18,754 bases of DNA from Gaiellasilicea sp035525905. Its GTDB lineage: Bacteria > Actinomycetota > Thermoleophilia > Gaiellales > Gaiellaceae. The notes beneath the pieces are model-generated. The model had not been told where the DNA came from, searched no databases, and was given only the letters and a program-made list of their open reading frames with translations. The stretch is taken from NCBI GenBank assembly GCA_035525905.1, contig DATLDK010000141.1, forward strand, positions 1-18,754. The letters run 5' to 3'. This document shows positions 6,838 to 13,959 of this stretch, one piece after another (within the stretch, counting starts at the first letter, position 1; every line of letters starts with the position of its first letter). The translations under genes were made by a program, and so were the position numbers.

Positions 6838-7125
6838 GTGCCGACTTATCTGATGCTCTCCACGCTGACGCCGCAAGGCGTCCAGACGCTGAAGGCGAAT
6901 CCGGATCGCCTGCGTGAGGTGAATCGCGACGTCGAGGAGCTGGGCGCCAAGGTCCTGCACCAATGGGCGACCCTCGGCGAGTACGACTTCGTCAACATCC
7001 TCGAGGCTCCCGACGCGGCGACGGTGGCGAAGGTCTCGCTCGCGCTCGGCGCGCGCGGCAGCGCAAAGCTCCAGTCGCTCGAGCTGATCGACCTCGACAC
7101 ACTGCTCGGCGTGCTCGACGCCTAG
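6838..7125 (+). CDS. GYD domain protein
   Basis: A 95-residue protein made of a single GYD domain, an alpha/beta ferredoxin-like fold of unknown biochemical role. It begins MPTYLMLSTLTPQGVQTLK, typical for the family, and carries the name-giving region as ATLGEYDFVNILEAPD (residues 43-58); the residue before Y is Glu, so GEYD replaces GxYD variants. The start is fixed by a strong AAGGAG. It is the last gene of the pepF-mqnB-membrane protein group. Its TAG stop shares the tetranucleotide CTAG (7122-7125) with the stop codon of the convergent enolase-superfamily gene. No function can be assigned from sequence. Confidence 0.88.
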   Translation: MPTYLMLSTLTPQGVQTLKANPDRLREVNRDVEELGAKVLHQWATLGEYDFVNILEAPDAATVAKVSLALGARGSAKLQSLELIDLDTLLGVLDA

Positions 7126-8099
7126 CGGAAGCCTGGCGCCCGGGAGGGAGGTGGAAGCTGGCTCTGCGGCAGCCCCGGCCTCGGACCGCCCTCGTTGTAC
7201 TCCTTCGGCGCGACGTCGTTCGGCGTGTCCGGGTGGAAGAGCGACGCCAGATGCTGGATCTGGCCCCGGCCCGGGCCGAGCTCGAACTGGCCGCCGCCGT
7301 ACAGGGCGATCCCGTGCTCCGCGCAGTAGTCGTAGAAGTCGAAGAGCCGCTCGACGGAGCCGAAGCGCGACGGCTTCGAGTTCAGGCACTGCGGTGGGAA
7401 CGCGAGCGACTCGACGTCGGCCACGGAGTGGATCGGGAAGTCCCAGGTCAGTCGCGCCCGGTGCGGCTCGAGCACAGAGCGGGTCTCGTCGTCGAGACGC
7501 GCATCCTCGAGCCAAGCGCCCGGGAACCCTTCGGCGACGCGGCGGTAGAGCTCCGCCGACGGAGTGGCGTCGAGCCAGTCGCCCTCGTACAGCCCTTTCA
7601 GGTCGACGACGTCGACGGCTCCCGTCGCTGCGAGCTCCGCCACGACCTCGTCCGTCCACGAGTCGCTCGCGTCGAGCTTGAAGCGAAGCTCCGGATAGAG
7701 CTCGAGCAGCTCGCGGATCGCGCTCTGGGAGACGACGAAGCGCACCGGGCTCGCCGTGCGGCCGATGGCCTCCGCGAGCGAGCGCCCGGCCTGCCGTAGC
7801 GCCAGGTCGAGCGCTGCCGACTCGAGACCCCACGGCCGGTAGCCCGGTTGATCGGCGACGAGCGAGGAGAAGGACTTCAGCGTGTGCACTCCCGTCAGCT
7901 CCGGGAGTGCGTCCAGGGTGAACGCGAGCTGCATCTCTCCGTCGTAGGTGACGTCCTCGCCGACGCCCTCGGCGCCCCCGCCCAACAGGTGGACCACCGT
8001 CGTGCGGCGCGTGAAGTGCTTCAGCGGCAGCTCGTGCGGCTCGAGCTGGACCTCCTCGATGACGAGCTCGAGCGCCTTGACGGCGTCATAGAGCGGCAT
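7122..8099 (-). CDS. Enolase-superfamily protein of unknown substrate
   Basis: A 325-residue protein with the capping domain plus barrel layout of the enolase superfamily (relatives include o-succinylbenzoate synthase and dipeptide epimerases). Candidate metal ligands are Asp143 in FKLDASDSW, Glu198 in AWLEDA and Asp220 in LTWDFP. The barrel Lys is Lys242 in LNSKPSRFGS, followed by a typical YCAEHGIALYGGGQFELG. The usual KxK at the end of barrel strand 2 is absent: the matching stretch reads RFVVSQS. About 40 residues are inserted between the first two metal ligands. It is therefore unlikely to be a standard epimerase or OSBS. The ATG at 8099 is preferred; an upstream TTG at 8105 would add two residues. 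It overlaps the psuG stop by 14 bases, so it is translationally linked to the pseudouridine genes. Pro-rich C-terminus. The substrate is unknown. Confidence 0.82.
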   Translation of the reverse strand: MPLYDAVKALELVIEEVQLEPHELPLKHFTRRTTVVHLLGGGAEGVGEDVTYDGEMQLAFTLDALPELTGVHTLKSFSSLVADQPGYRPWGLESAALDLALRQAGRSLAEAIGRTASPVRFVVSQSAIRELLELYPELRFKLDASDSWTDEVVAELAATGAVDVVDLKGLYEGDWLDATPSAELYRRVAEGFPGAWLEDARLDDETRSVLEPHRARLTWDFPIHSVADVESLAFPPQCLNSKPSRFGSVERLFDFYDYCAEHGIALYGGGQFELGPGRGQIQHLASLFHPDTPNDVAPKEYNEGGPRPGLPQSQLPPPSRAPGFR

Positions 8100-8979
8100 A
8101 GGCAACCGCCACCTCCCCTGCGAGAGCCGCGTTCGCGGCGATCAGCTCGCGGTTGGCGACGAGCGTGCGCCCGCCGGATTCACGATGGAGATACGAGAGG
8201 ACGAACGGCGTCACGTCCTGGCCGGAGACGCCTTGCTCGTGCGCGTCGGCGAGCGCTGCTTCGATCAACGGCTCGACGTCGTCGAGGCTGTCTGCGGCCG
8301 GGCGCGCGAGGAGGATCGAGGTGTGGCGTCCGAGCCGCCAGTGCGCGCGTGCCACCCGAGCGGCCTCGTCCGCCGATTCGACCCGCGCGGAGACGGGTGG
8401 CCCGCCGTGGGCCGCGTAGAAGAGGGGTAGATCGTCGGTTCGGTAGCCGAGCACCGGCACACCGAGCGTCTCGAGCAGCTCGGCGGTGGCGGGCACGTCG
8501 AGAATCGACTTCACGCCGGACGAGACGATCACCGCCTCGGTGCGGACCAGCTCGCCGAGATCGGCGGAGACATCAGGCGGGGTCGGGAAGCCGCGATGGA
8601 CGCCGCCGAGGCCGCCGGTGCCCATGAAGCCGATCCCCACCGCACGGCACGCCGCCAGGGTGCCCCCGACGGTCGTCGCCCCGAGTGCCCTCTGGACGAG
8701 GGCCGCGGCAAGGTCGCGCGGCCCCACCTTCCGCGCCTCCGGACCGAAGCGGCCGAGCTCCTGCTCCGAGAGGCCGACGCGGAGCAGCCCGTCGAGGACG
8801 CCCACTGTCGCCGGAACCGCACCCGCGTTCCGGACCCGCCGCTCGCTCTCGAGCCCGACCTCGACTCCTTCGCCCGGCGGGAACCCGTGCGCGACGAGCG
8901 TCGTCTCGAGCGCCACCACGGGCCGGCGCTCGGCGAGCGCCTGGCCGACCTCGTCCGAGACGCGGATCAACTCCTTCAC
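8086..8979 (-). CDS. psuG: Pseudouridine-5'-phosphate glycosidase
   Basis: A 297-residue enzyme that splits the C-C glycosidic bond of pseudouridine 5'-phosphate to uracil and ribose 5-phosphate (reversible in vitro). Expected catalytic residues are visible: Glu25 in ALETTL, Lys84 in ARKVGPRDL, His128 in GGVHRG, Asp140 in SADLGEL (the likely Mn ligand) and Lys157 in SSGVKSILD, the Schiff-base lysine. The length matches the family. The GTG start at 8979-8977 overlaps the TGA of the upstream kinase (GTGA). The kinase makes its substrate, so the pair is a complete pseudouridine salvage or degradation route. The following enolase-superfamily gene begins before this one ends. Cytosolic; no signal sequence. 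Confidence 0.93.
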   Translation of the reverse strand: MKELIRVSDEVGQALAERRPVVALETTLVAHGFPPGEGVEVGLESERRVRNAGAVPATVGVLDGLLRVGLSEQELGRFGPEARKVGPRDLAAALVQRALGATTVGGTLAACRAVGIGFMGTGGLGGVHRGFPTPPDVSADLGELVRTEAVIVSSGVKSILDVPATAELLETLGVPVLGYRTDDLPLFYAAHGGPPVSARVESADEAARVARAHWRLGRHTSILLARPAADSLDDVEPLIEAALADAHEQGVSGQDVTPFVLSYLHRESGGRTLVANRELIAANAALAGEVAVAYAAL

Positions 8980-9776
8980 GGCATGGAGCCTAGTTTCGCG
9001 ACGCAGCGTGCCGCCGCGGCCAGCGCCAGTTCCGGGCCGCCGACGAGGTAGCCGGCTGCGAGCGCGTCGCCGGCCCCCGTCGTATCGACCACGTCCGCCG
9101 GCACGGCGGGCAGCTCCAGATCGCCGAAGCGCGCGCCGGAGCTCCCACGCTTGAGCACCCAGGTGCAGTTCTCGAGCGGCCCGCCGAGGATCCTCTCTTC
9201 GTCCTCGTTCGCAAAGACGATCGCCGGCCGGAGCGCTTCCAGCCTCTCTCGGAACCTCGCCGGTCCGAAGTCGCGAATCGCGCTCCAGGAAGAGAGGTCG
9301 ACGCTCACGTGCGGCACGAGCCCCGCGGCTTGGAGCGACGCGTCGTCGATGGGCGCGCGCAGGAGCGAGTAACCGGGGAGGTGGAGGTGCGTGCATCCCC
9401 TGAGCCACTCCGGGTCGAGCTCCTCCGCCGTGAGGTCGGGTGAAACGCCCCGGTCGGACGCCATCGTCCTGCTGCCGTCGGTGGCAACCAGCGAGACCAC
9501 GGTTCCCGTTCGGCCCACCGCGAGCGGCCCGCAGACCTCGACGCCGTAGCCTTCGAGCGCCCGGGCGGCGATCCCGCCGGCCTCGTCGCTCGCGAGCTTG
9601 CCGACGAAACGGGCATCTCCTCCGAGCTCCCCGACCCACGCAGCGACGTTTGCCGCCTGGCCGCCGGCGCCGAGCCGCGTGACGGCGTCCGCGTCCGCCC
9701 CCTCGGCGAGCGGCTGCGAGAGGCGGACGATCACGTCCAGCAGCAGGTCACCGAGCGAGACGATCATCCGTACCAT
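8976..9776 (-). CDS. psuK: PfkB-family carbohydrate kinase, probable pseudouridine kinase
   Basis: A 266-residue ribokinase-fold kinase. The N-terminal substrate-binding signature GAGGQAANVA lies at about residues 36-45. The C-terminal ATP/anion-hole motif DTTGAGD is at 231-237, with Asp237 as catalytic base. The family alone does not give the substrate; pseudouridine is inferred because the gene overlaps psuG by four bases, and PsuK normally feeds PsuG. At 266 residues it is compact for this family. Start: ATG at 9776, or an in-frame ATG at 9767 (MIVSLGD). Its start codon lies only six bases from the divergent small ORF at 9783. No transporter gene accompanies the set, so the substrate may be internal (RNA turnover). 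Confidence 0.85.
   Translation of the reverse strand: MVRMIVSLGDLLLDVIVRLSQPLAEGADADAVTRLGAGGQAANVAAWVGELGGDARFVGKLASDEAGGIAARALEGYGVEVCGPLAVGRTGTVVSLVATDGSRTMASDRGVSPDLTAEELDPEWLRGCTHLHLPGYSLLRAPIDDASLQAAGLVPHVSVDLSSWSAIRDFGPARFRERLEALRPAIVFANEDEERILGGPLENCTWVLKRGSSGARFGDLELPAVPADVVDTTGAGDALAAGYLVGGPELALAAAARCVAKLGSMP
9771..9776 (+). promoter_or_regulatory. Candidate -10 box (TACCAT) for the small ORF at 9783
   Basis: TACCAT fits TANNNT and ends six bases before the ATG at 9783, compatible with a leaderless transcript. It coincides with the start codon of the divergent kinase gene, so either this box or the longer kinase start may be wrong. No -35 box was identified. Confidence 0.2.
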
Positions 9777-9782
9777 CGTTCC

Positions 9783-9977
9783 ATGCCCGAGGAGTCAGGC
9801 CGCTCGCGAACGCGCTCGTTCCTCGTCGGGGCGGCCGTCGGGGCCTCCGCCGCGATTGCGGCCGCTCGCAGGCTGCGTCCGAGGGACCGCAGGCGCGAGG
9901 CCGTCGCCGGCCTGGCCGCCTTCGAGCAGGCGCCGTGCTACCGCGAGCTCGTCGAGAGGGAGCGCGAAGCGCCGTAG
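9783..9977 (+). CDS. Putative 64-residue single-span membrane protein
   Basis: A short ORF with a basic N-terminus, one Ala/Gly-rich hydrophobic segment (about residues 13-28, FLVGAAVGASAAIAAA), a strongly basic stretch RRLRPRDRRR and a charged tail. This is the arrangement of a small membrane-anchored protein and does not resemble a shadow of its neighbours. The ATG is six bases from the divergent kinase start, and the last 40 bases overlap the 3' end of the minus-strand glycosyltransferase gene. No known family recognised; function unknown. The main alternative is that it is a chance ORF in the space between the two minus-strand genes. Confidence 0.5.
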   Translation: MPEESGRSRTRSFLVGAAVGASAAIAAARRLRPRDRRREAVAGLAAFEQAPCYRELVEREREAP

Positions 9978-11545
9978 CCACGGAGCGCCCGTGCCGCGCG
10001 CTCGATCGTCGGCAGGTTGATGTCTGCGTCCCCCAGGAATAGCCGCTTGCCGACGAGCATCGCCTCGCCGGCGCGCAAGAGGTAGCGCTCGGGCGTGACG
10101 ACGGGCTCGCGCGTTCGGATGATGAGGAAGGGGCCGAAGTCCCGCACCTCGAAGGGTGCCGCCGGGCGCGGATAGGCAAGTGGGATCTCGAGCGAGCGCT
10201 CGGAGTTCGTCGTCTTGCTCGCGTCCAGGACCCAGACACCGTGGCCCAGTGGGCGGTCGAGCTTGAGCAGGTTGTGCAGCGCCAGGTCGGCGTCCGCTCG
10301 TGGCAGCACCGGCAGCGGGAAGTCCGGCTGCTGCTCCCACGCCTGCAGGAAGAGGGGGTCGTAGCCGAGCAGCACGTCGCGGGGGCGAGTCGTCGCTGCG
10401 AGATAGGCGGCGGCGTCGGCCCGCGCCTCCTGCCTGATCGCGGGTTCCCAGTCGAACAGATCTGGCGTCCGGTCCCAGGCCCAGGCGATCTGCGCGGAGA
10501 GGAGCGCCGCGAGCGCAAGCGGAGTCCAGAGGCGCCCAAGCCGGGCGAGGCCGGCGCCGACTGCGGCGGCGAGGAAGGGAAGGAGAAAGATCAGATGGCG
10601 CGTCTCCGGCGATCCCGAGCTGCGCGCGACCACGAGCGCGAGGAGCGGTACCCCGCCGGCGCACCCAGCCAGCAGGCGCGTCTCGCGCGGCAGAGCAGCC
10701 AGGCCCGCGGCGGCGGCGACGAGCACGGCGGGGAGCACGGGGAAGGCGGCCGTGAAGTCGCCGGTCGCCTGCCAGACGTACTCGACGAGGTTGATCCGGC
10801 CGCCGCCCGCCACGCCCGCGTCGAAGCGGCCCGCGAGCACGAGGTCGGTCAGCCAGAACGGAATGCCGAGCAGGCCGACCGCTGCGAACGCCCAGGTGGC
10901 CTGGCGGAGCCGCCCGCGACGCGCCACGATCACGTACACGGCCTGGGAGGCGAGCACGAGCGCGCCGTACGGGTGGGTCGCGACCGTTGCCAGGACGGCG
11001 AGCGCCCAGAGCGCCCAGGCGCGGCGGTCGCCTCGTTCCAGAGCGCCGAGCAGGGCGAGGTAGGAGAGCGCGCTCGTGAAGAGGAAGAGGCTGTACATCC
11101 GGCCGTACACGCCGTGGAAGAGGAACGTCCAGCTGGAGGCGACGATCGCGGTGGCGATGAGGGCGGGCATGCGGCCCGCGAGCCGGGCGCCGAGCAGGGC
11201 GACCACCGGCAGGCTTGCCACCGCGAACACCGCGGAGAGCGCCCGCAGTCCTTCCAGGCCGAGGCCGAGGTGCGCGACGGCCCACGCGAGCAGGAAATGC
11301 AGCGGTGCGCCGCCCCGCTCGCGAAGCACGACCTGAAACAGCTCGCCGAGCGGATGCCGGCCGACGAACAGCGGCAGCGTCTCGTCCTCGTGCGGGGGCC
11401 ACGCCAGGAGCTGATGGAAGAGGAAGCCGGCCGCTGCGCTCGTCACGAGCCCGACTCCGAGCGCGAACCAGTGAGCCTCGACCCAGGCGCGCGCGGCGGC
11501 GCCCTCGCGGGCCCCGAAACGCTCTGCCTGTGCGGTATCGCTCAT
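9938..11545 (-). CDS. GT-C membrane glycosyltransferase (PMT/ArnT-like family)
   Basis: A 535-residue multi-span membrane protein with about ten hydrophobic helices in the first 350 residues and a soluble C-terminal part. The first external loop after helix 1 has Asp54-Glu55 in PHEDETLPLF, the acidic catalytic motif position of lipid-sugar-dependent GT-C enzymes (GT39/GT83 type). The next helices carry a typical FHGVYGRMYSLFLF element. Such enzymes transfer a sugar from a polyprenyl-phosphate donor to a protein, lipid or polymer outside the membrane; donor and acceptor are unknown. I choose the ATG at 11545, preceded by purine-rich GGGAAAAG; an ATG at 11584 would add 13 residues but would overlap the fmdB start (CATG). 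It is divergent from fmdB. Its 3' end overlaps a small ORF on the other strand. Confidence 0.88.
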   Translation of the reverse strand: MSDTAQAERFGAREGAAARAWVEAHWFALGVGLVTSAAAGFLFHQLLAWPPHEDETLPLFVGRHPLGELFQVVLRERGGAPLHFLLAWAVAHLGLGLEGLRALSAVFAVASLPVVALLGARLAGRMPALIATAIVASSWTFLFHGVYGRMYSLFLFTSALSYLALLGALERGDRRAWALWALAVLATVATHPYGALVLASQAVYVIVARRGRLRQATWAFAAVGLLGIPFWLTDLVLAGRFDAGVAGGGRINLVEYVWQATGDFTAAFPVLPAVLVAAAAGLAALPRETRLLAGCAGGVPLLALVVARSSGSPETRHLIFLLPFLAAAVGAGLARLGRLWTPLALAALLSAQIAWAWDRTPDLFDWEPAIRQEARADAAAYLAATTRPRDVLLGYDPLFLQAWEQQPDFPLPVLPRADADLALHNLLKLDRPLGHGVWVLDASKTTNSERSLEIPLAYPRPAAPFEVRDFGPFLIIRTREPVVTPERYLLRAGEAMLVGKRLFLGDADINLPTIERAARALRGYGASRSLSTSSR

Positions 11546-11568
11546 CTTTTCCCGTCGATTGTCGCTGC

Positions 11569-11574
11569 TAGCCT
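11569..11574 (+). promoter_or_regulatory. Candidate -10 box (TAGCCT) for leaderless fmdB mRNA
   Basis: TAGCCT fits TANNNT and ends 8 bases before the ATG at 11583. No Shine-Dalgarno precedes that ATG, so a leaderless transcript is plausible. It lies in the short divergent region between the glycosyltransferase gene and fmdB. Confidence 0.35.
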
Positions 11575-11582
11575 TCGGCGCC

Positions 11583-11879
11583 ATGCCGATCTACGAGTAC
11601 CGGTGTCCCGACGGGCACACCTTCGAGGTGTTCCAACGGTTTGCGGATCCGCCGATCGAGAAGTGCGAAGTGTGCGCCAAGAGCCCGGTCGAGAAGGTGC
11701 TCTACCCGGTCTCGGTGCACTTCAAGGGCTCCGGCTTCTACTCGACGGACTACGGCCGCGGCGGCCGCAAGAAGACGGAGCCGCCGAAGGAAGGCGGCAG
11801 TAGCGACTCCGGCGGCTCCGAGAAGAAGTCCGACACCGATTCGGGCTCCGGAGAGAAGAAGGCGGCCGCGGCCGACTGA
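11583..11879 (+). CDS. FmdB-type zinc-ribbon regulatory protein
   Basis: A 98-residue protein with an N-terminal FmdB zinc ribbon (MPIYEYRC...HTFEVFQ) and a low-complexity, charged C-terminal tail rich in Ser, Gly, Lys and Asp. The typical family has two CxxC pairs; here the first is CPDGH, with Cys8 kept, the second Cys lost and His12 available. The second pair, Cys28 and Cys31, is intact, so zinc may be held by C8, H12, C28 and C31. Family members are called putative regulatory proteins, but the biochemical role is not established. The ATG at 11583 is chosen because the family starts with MPxYEY; an upstream in-frame ATG at 11559 would add eight atypical residues. It converges with the LCP gene, with only two bases between stops. 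Confidence 0.9.
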   Translation: MPIYEYRCPDGHTFEVFQRFADPPIEKCEVCAKSPVEKVLYPVSVHFKGSGFYSTDYGRGGRKKTEPPKEGGSSDSGGSEKKSDTDSGSGEKKAAAAD

Positions 11880-11881
11880 GG

Positions 11882-13030
11882 TTACTTCGAGCGGCCGACG
11901 AGGCAGCCGGCGCCGTAGCTCGTTCCGGGCGGCGGTGGTTGCGGCGCCGACCGGCCGACGAACATCGCGATCGCGGACGTGTTCTCCTCCGTCGCGACCA
12001 GTACGGACTCGCCTCCGATCGTCTGCGGCTCGCCGCCCAGGCGGCAATGCAGCGCGCGGCTGGCGTTGGCGCGGAACTTGACCCAGCCGAGCTGCAGCAG
12101 CTTGCCGGCCGAGAGGTCGGTCGTGAGGGGCTTGACCAGGTCGCCGCCGATGAAGGGAAGCTTCACGAACGTACCCGGACCGACCAGCTTGTCCGTCATC
12201 GCGTCGACCACATCCTGCTGGCGCCCGCCCCGCGTGAGGTCGTTCTCGGCCGGGTCGAGGCGGTTCTCGCGCACGCGCGAGTAGACGAGGGCGCGCTGGC
12301 CGCTCATCTTCTGCTTGCCTTTCGCGAATCGCCAGCCCTGCCATTGCCGGCAGCGGGCGTCTGTCGCGTACGGGCAGTCGAAGCGGTTCGAGAGAATCGG
12401 CTTCGGCACGTCGATCTCGACGCCCCCGAGGGCATCGATGACGGTGCGGAACGACGCGAAATCCACCATCACGACGTGGTTCGGACGGAGGCCGGTGAGC
12501 GCGCGCACCGTCTTCATGGTCAGCGCGGCGCCACCAAGCTGGAACGCCGCGTTGATCTTGTTCGGGCCGTAGCCCGGGATGTCGACGCGCAGGTCGCGCG
12601 GGATCGAGAGGTACGCCAGCCGGTGCCGGCCGGGGTCGGTGCGGACGACGAGGATCGAGTCGGAGCGGCGGGCGTCGGCCCGTGCCGCGGTCTTGTCGCC
12701 GTCAGTGCCGAGGAGGAGGATCAGCGACGGCTTGGAGGCGAGCGCGCCTTCTTGCGGCGCCAGCCCGGCCTCGACGGACTTGGGCAGCCGCGCATTGGCG
12801 TCCGCCACCCCCGCTCGGAAGGAGAGGAAGCTCACGACGGTCCAGACCACGAGGAGCACGACGAGCAGGAGCAGGCCGAGCAGCACCCGCCGGCGCCAGC
12901 GCGGACGCCCCGGAGCCTGCGCGCGGCGCTTCTCAGGCGGGCGTTGCCGCTCCGGGCGCGGGGCGGTCGGAACCTTTCCTTTCGTCCTACCGCCCTTGTA
13001 GAGCCGGTAAGGCTTCTCTCCGTCCGCCAT
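11882..13030 (-). CDS. LytR-CpsA-Psr (LCP) family cell-wall polymer ligase
   Basis: A 382-residue membrane-anchored enzyme. LCP proteins transfer polyprenyl-pyrophosphate-linked glycopolymers onto peptidoglycan (or related acceptors) outside the cell. A basic, Pro-rich cytosolic N-terminus (1-48) precedes one membrane span (about 49-70). The external LCP domain carries RRSDSILVVR (Arg121-Arg122, Asp124), SIPRD (Arg145-Asp146), GPNKINAAF (Lys158, Asn160) and a later ALVYSRVRE, all expected phosphate or metal contacts. ATG at 13030. It is divergent from the ROK kinase gene by 26 bases, with candidate -10 boxes overlapping in that gap. The nearby membrane glycosyltransferase fits a role in wall glycopolymer attachment, although the actual polymer is unknown. 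Confidence 0.93.
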   Translation of the reverse strand: MADGEKPYRLYKGGRTKGKVPTAPRPERQRPPEKRRAQAPGRPRWRRRVLLGLLLLVVLLVVWTVVSFLSFRAGVADANARLPKSVEAGLAPQEGALASKPSLILLLGTDGDKTAARADARRSDSILVVRTDPGRHRLAYLSIPRDLRVDIPGYGPNKINAAFQLGGAALTMKTVRALTGLRPNHVVMVDFASFRTVIDALGGVEIDVPKPILSNRFDCPYATDARCRQWQGWRFAKGKQKMSGQRALVYSRVRENRLDPAENDLTRGGRQQDVVDAMTDKLVGPGTFVKLPFIGGDLVKPLTTDLSAGKLLQLGWVKFRANASRALHCRLGGEPQTIGGESVLVATEENTSAIAMFVGRSAPQPPPPGTSYGAGCLVGRSK

Positions 13031-13039
13031 CCGGCCGGT

Positions 13040-13046
13040 TATGGTA
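13040..13046. promoter_or_regulatory. Overlapping divergent -10-like boxes between LCP and ROK kinase genes
   Basis: TATGGTA on the plus strand reads TACCATA on the minus strand, so both strands contain a TANNNT hexamer in the same seven bases. The plus-strand box ends 11 bases before the ROK GTG (13057), the minus-strand box 10 bases before the LCP ATG (13030). The two promoters could not be occupied at once. Functional role is inferred. Confidence 0.35.
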
Positions 13047-13056
13047 GCCGCGGCCT

Positions 13057-13959
13057 GTGAACGCTCAGCGAGTCATCGGAGTCGACCTCGGCGGCACGAA
13101 AATCCTGGCCGGGGCGATCGACGGCGAGGGAACGGTGCTCGAACGTCACGAGGTGCCGACGCCGACGGGCTCGCAGGCCGAGCTGGTGGAGGGCATCGCT
13201 GCGGCGATCGAGCCGCTCGCCGCCGGAGGGATGGCTGCCCTGGGCTTCGGGATCCCTTCGGTGATCGACCGCACCACAGGGCAGGCGCTCGGCTCCGTGA
13301 ACATTCCCATGGAGGACGTCTCGCTCGGACAGGTGATGGGCGAGCGCTTCGACGTACCGGCCACGGTCGAGAACGACGGCAATGCCGCAGCGCTCGCCGA
13401 GTGGCGGCTGGGCGCCGGGCGCGGCGCCGAGAACATGGCGATGCTCACGCTCGGAACGGGGGTTGGCGGAGGCCTGATTCTCGGGGGGGCGCTCTACCGG
13501 GGTTGGGCCGAGCTCGGCCACGTGGTCGTCGTCGCCGACGGCCCTCCGTGCCAGGGCAATTGCACCGGCCGCGGCCACCTCGAGTGCCTCGCCTCGGGGA
13601 GCGCGGCGGATCGCGCCGCAGTGAAGCTCTGGGGCGAGGGAGCGACGGCGCAGCTGCTCGTCGGCCGCGCCGCGGAGGGTGATCCGGAAGCCGTGGAGGC
13701 GCTCGCCGACATCGGTCACCTGCTCGGCGCCGCCATCGGCTCCTTCTTCAACATCTTCGCCACGGAGCTCGTCGTCATCGGCGGCGGCTTCGGGACTGCG
13801 GCGGCGGACTACCTCTTTCCCGAGGCGCTCCAGGTTGCACACCGTGAGGCATTGCTGGACTCGTCCCGCGTCGACCTGCGGATCGTCAAGGCGGAGCTGG
13901 GGTCGGACGCCGGCCTGATCGGCGCCGGGCTCCTCGCATTCGAGACGCTGGAGCACTGA
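13057..13959 (+). CDS. ROK family sugar kinase (glucokinase-like)
   Basis: A 300-residue ROK kinase that phosphorylates a hexose such as glucose with ATP (or polyphosphate). It has the phosphate loop DLGGTK (10-15), the catalytic Asp107 in VENDGNAAALAEW and the LGTGVGGG adenosine-side motif (132-139). The ROK zinc site is unusual: after His155 the sequence reads CQGNCTGRGHLE (165-176) instead of CxCGxxGCxE. Cys165 and Cys169 are four apart, and His174 replaces the last Cys. Zinc could still be bound by H155, C165, C169 and H174. The TGA overlaps the rsmI ATG by one base (TGATG), so the two are coupled. Probably glucokinase (glk/ppgK type), but the sugar cannot be proved from sequence. Confidence 0.9.
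   Translation: MNAQRVIGVDLGGTKILAGAIDGEGTVLERHEVPTPTGSQAELVEGIAAAIEPLAAGGMAALGFGIPSVIDRTTGQALGSVNIPMEDVSLGQVMGERFDVPATVENDGNAAALAEWRLGAGRGAENMAMLTLGTGVGGGLILGGALYRGWAELGHVVVVADGPPCQGNCTGRGHLECLASGSAADRAAVKLWGEGATAQLLVGRAAEGDPEAVEALADIGHLLGAAIGSFFNIFATELVVIGGGFGTAAADYLFPEALQVAHREALLDSSRVDLRIVKAELGSDAGLIGAGLLAFETLEH

Noticed and set aside
5839..7833. 664-codon minus-strand open frame spanning mqnB to the enolase-like gene
   Set aside because: It crosses three well-supported genes in a non-coding frame and has no coherent domain.
11546..11584. Upstream ATG (11584) as start of the glycosyltransferase
   Set aside because: It would share CATG with the fmdB start and lacks a ribosome-binding site, while the ATG at 11545 has GGGAAAAG just ahead.
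10241..11803. 520-codon plus-strand frame antisense to the glycosyltransferase
   Set aside because: Charged, repetitive shadow product; the minus-strand frame has clear membrane helices and the DE motif.
13039..13956. 305-codon minus-strand frame antisense to the ROK kinase
   Set aside because: No motif, and the plus strand encodes a full ROK kinase.
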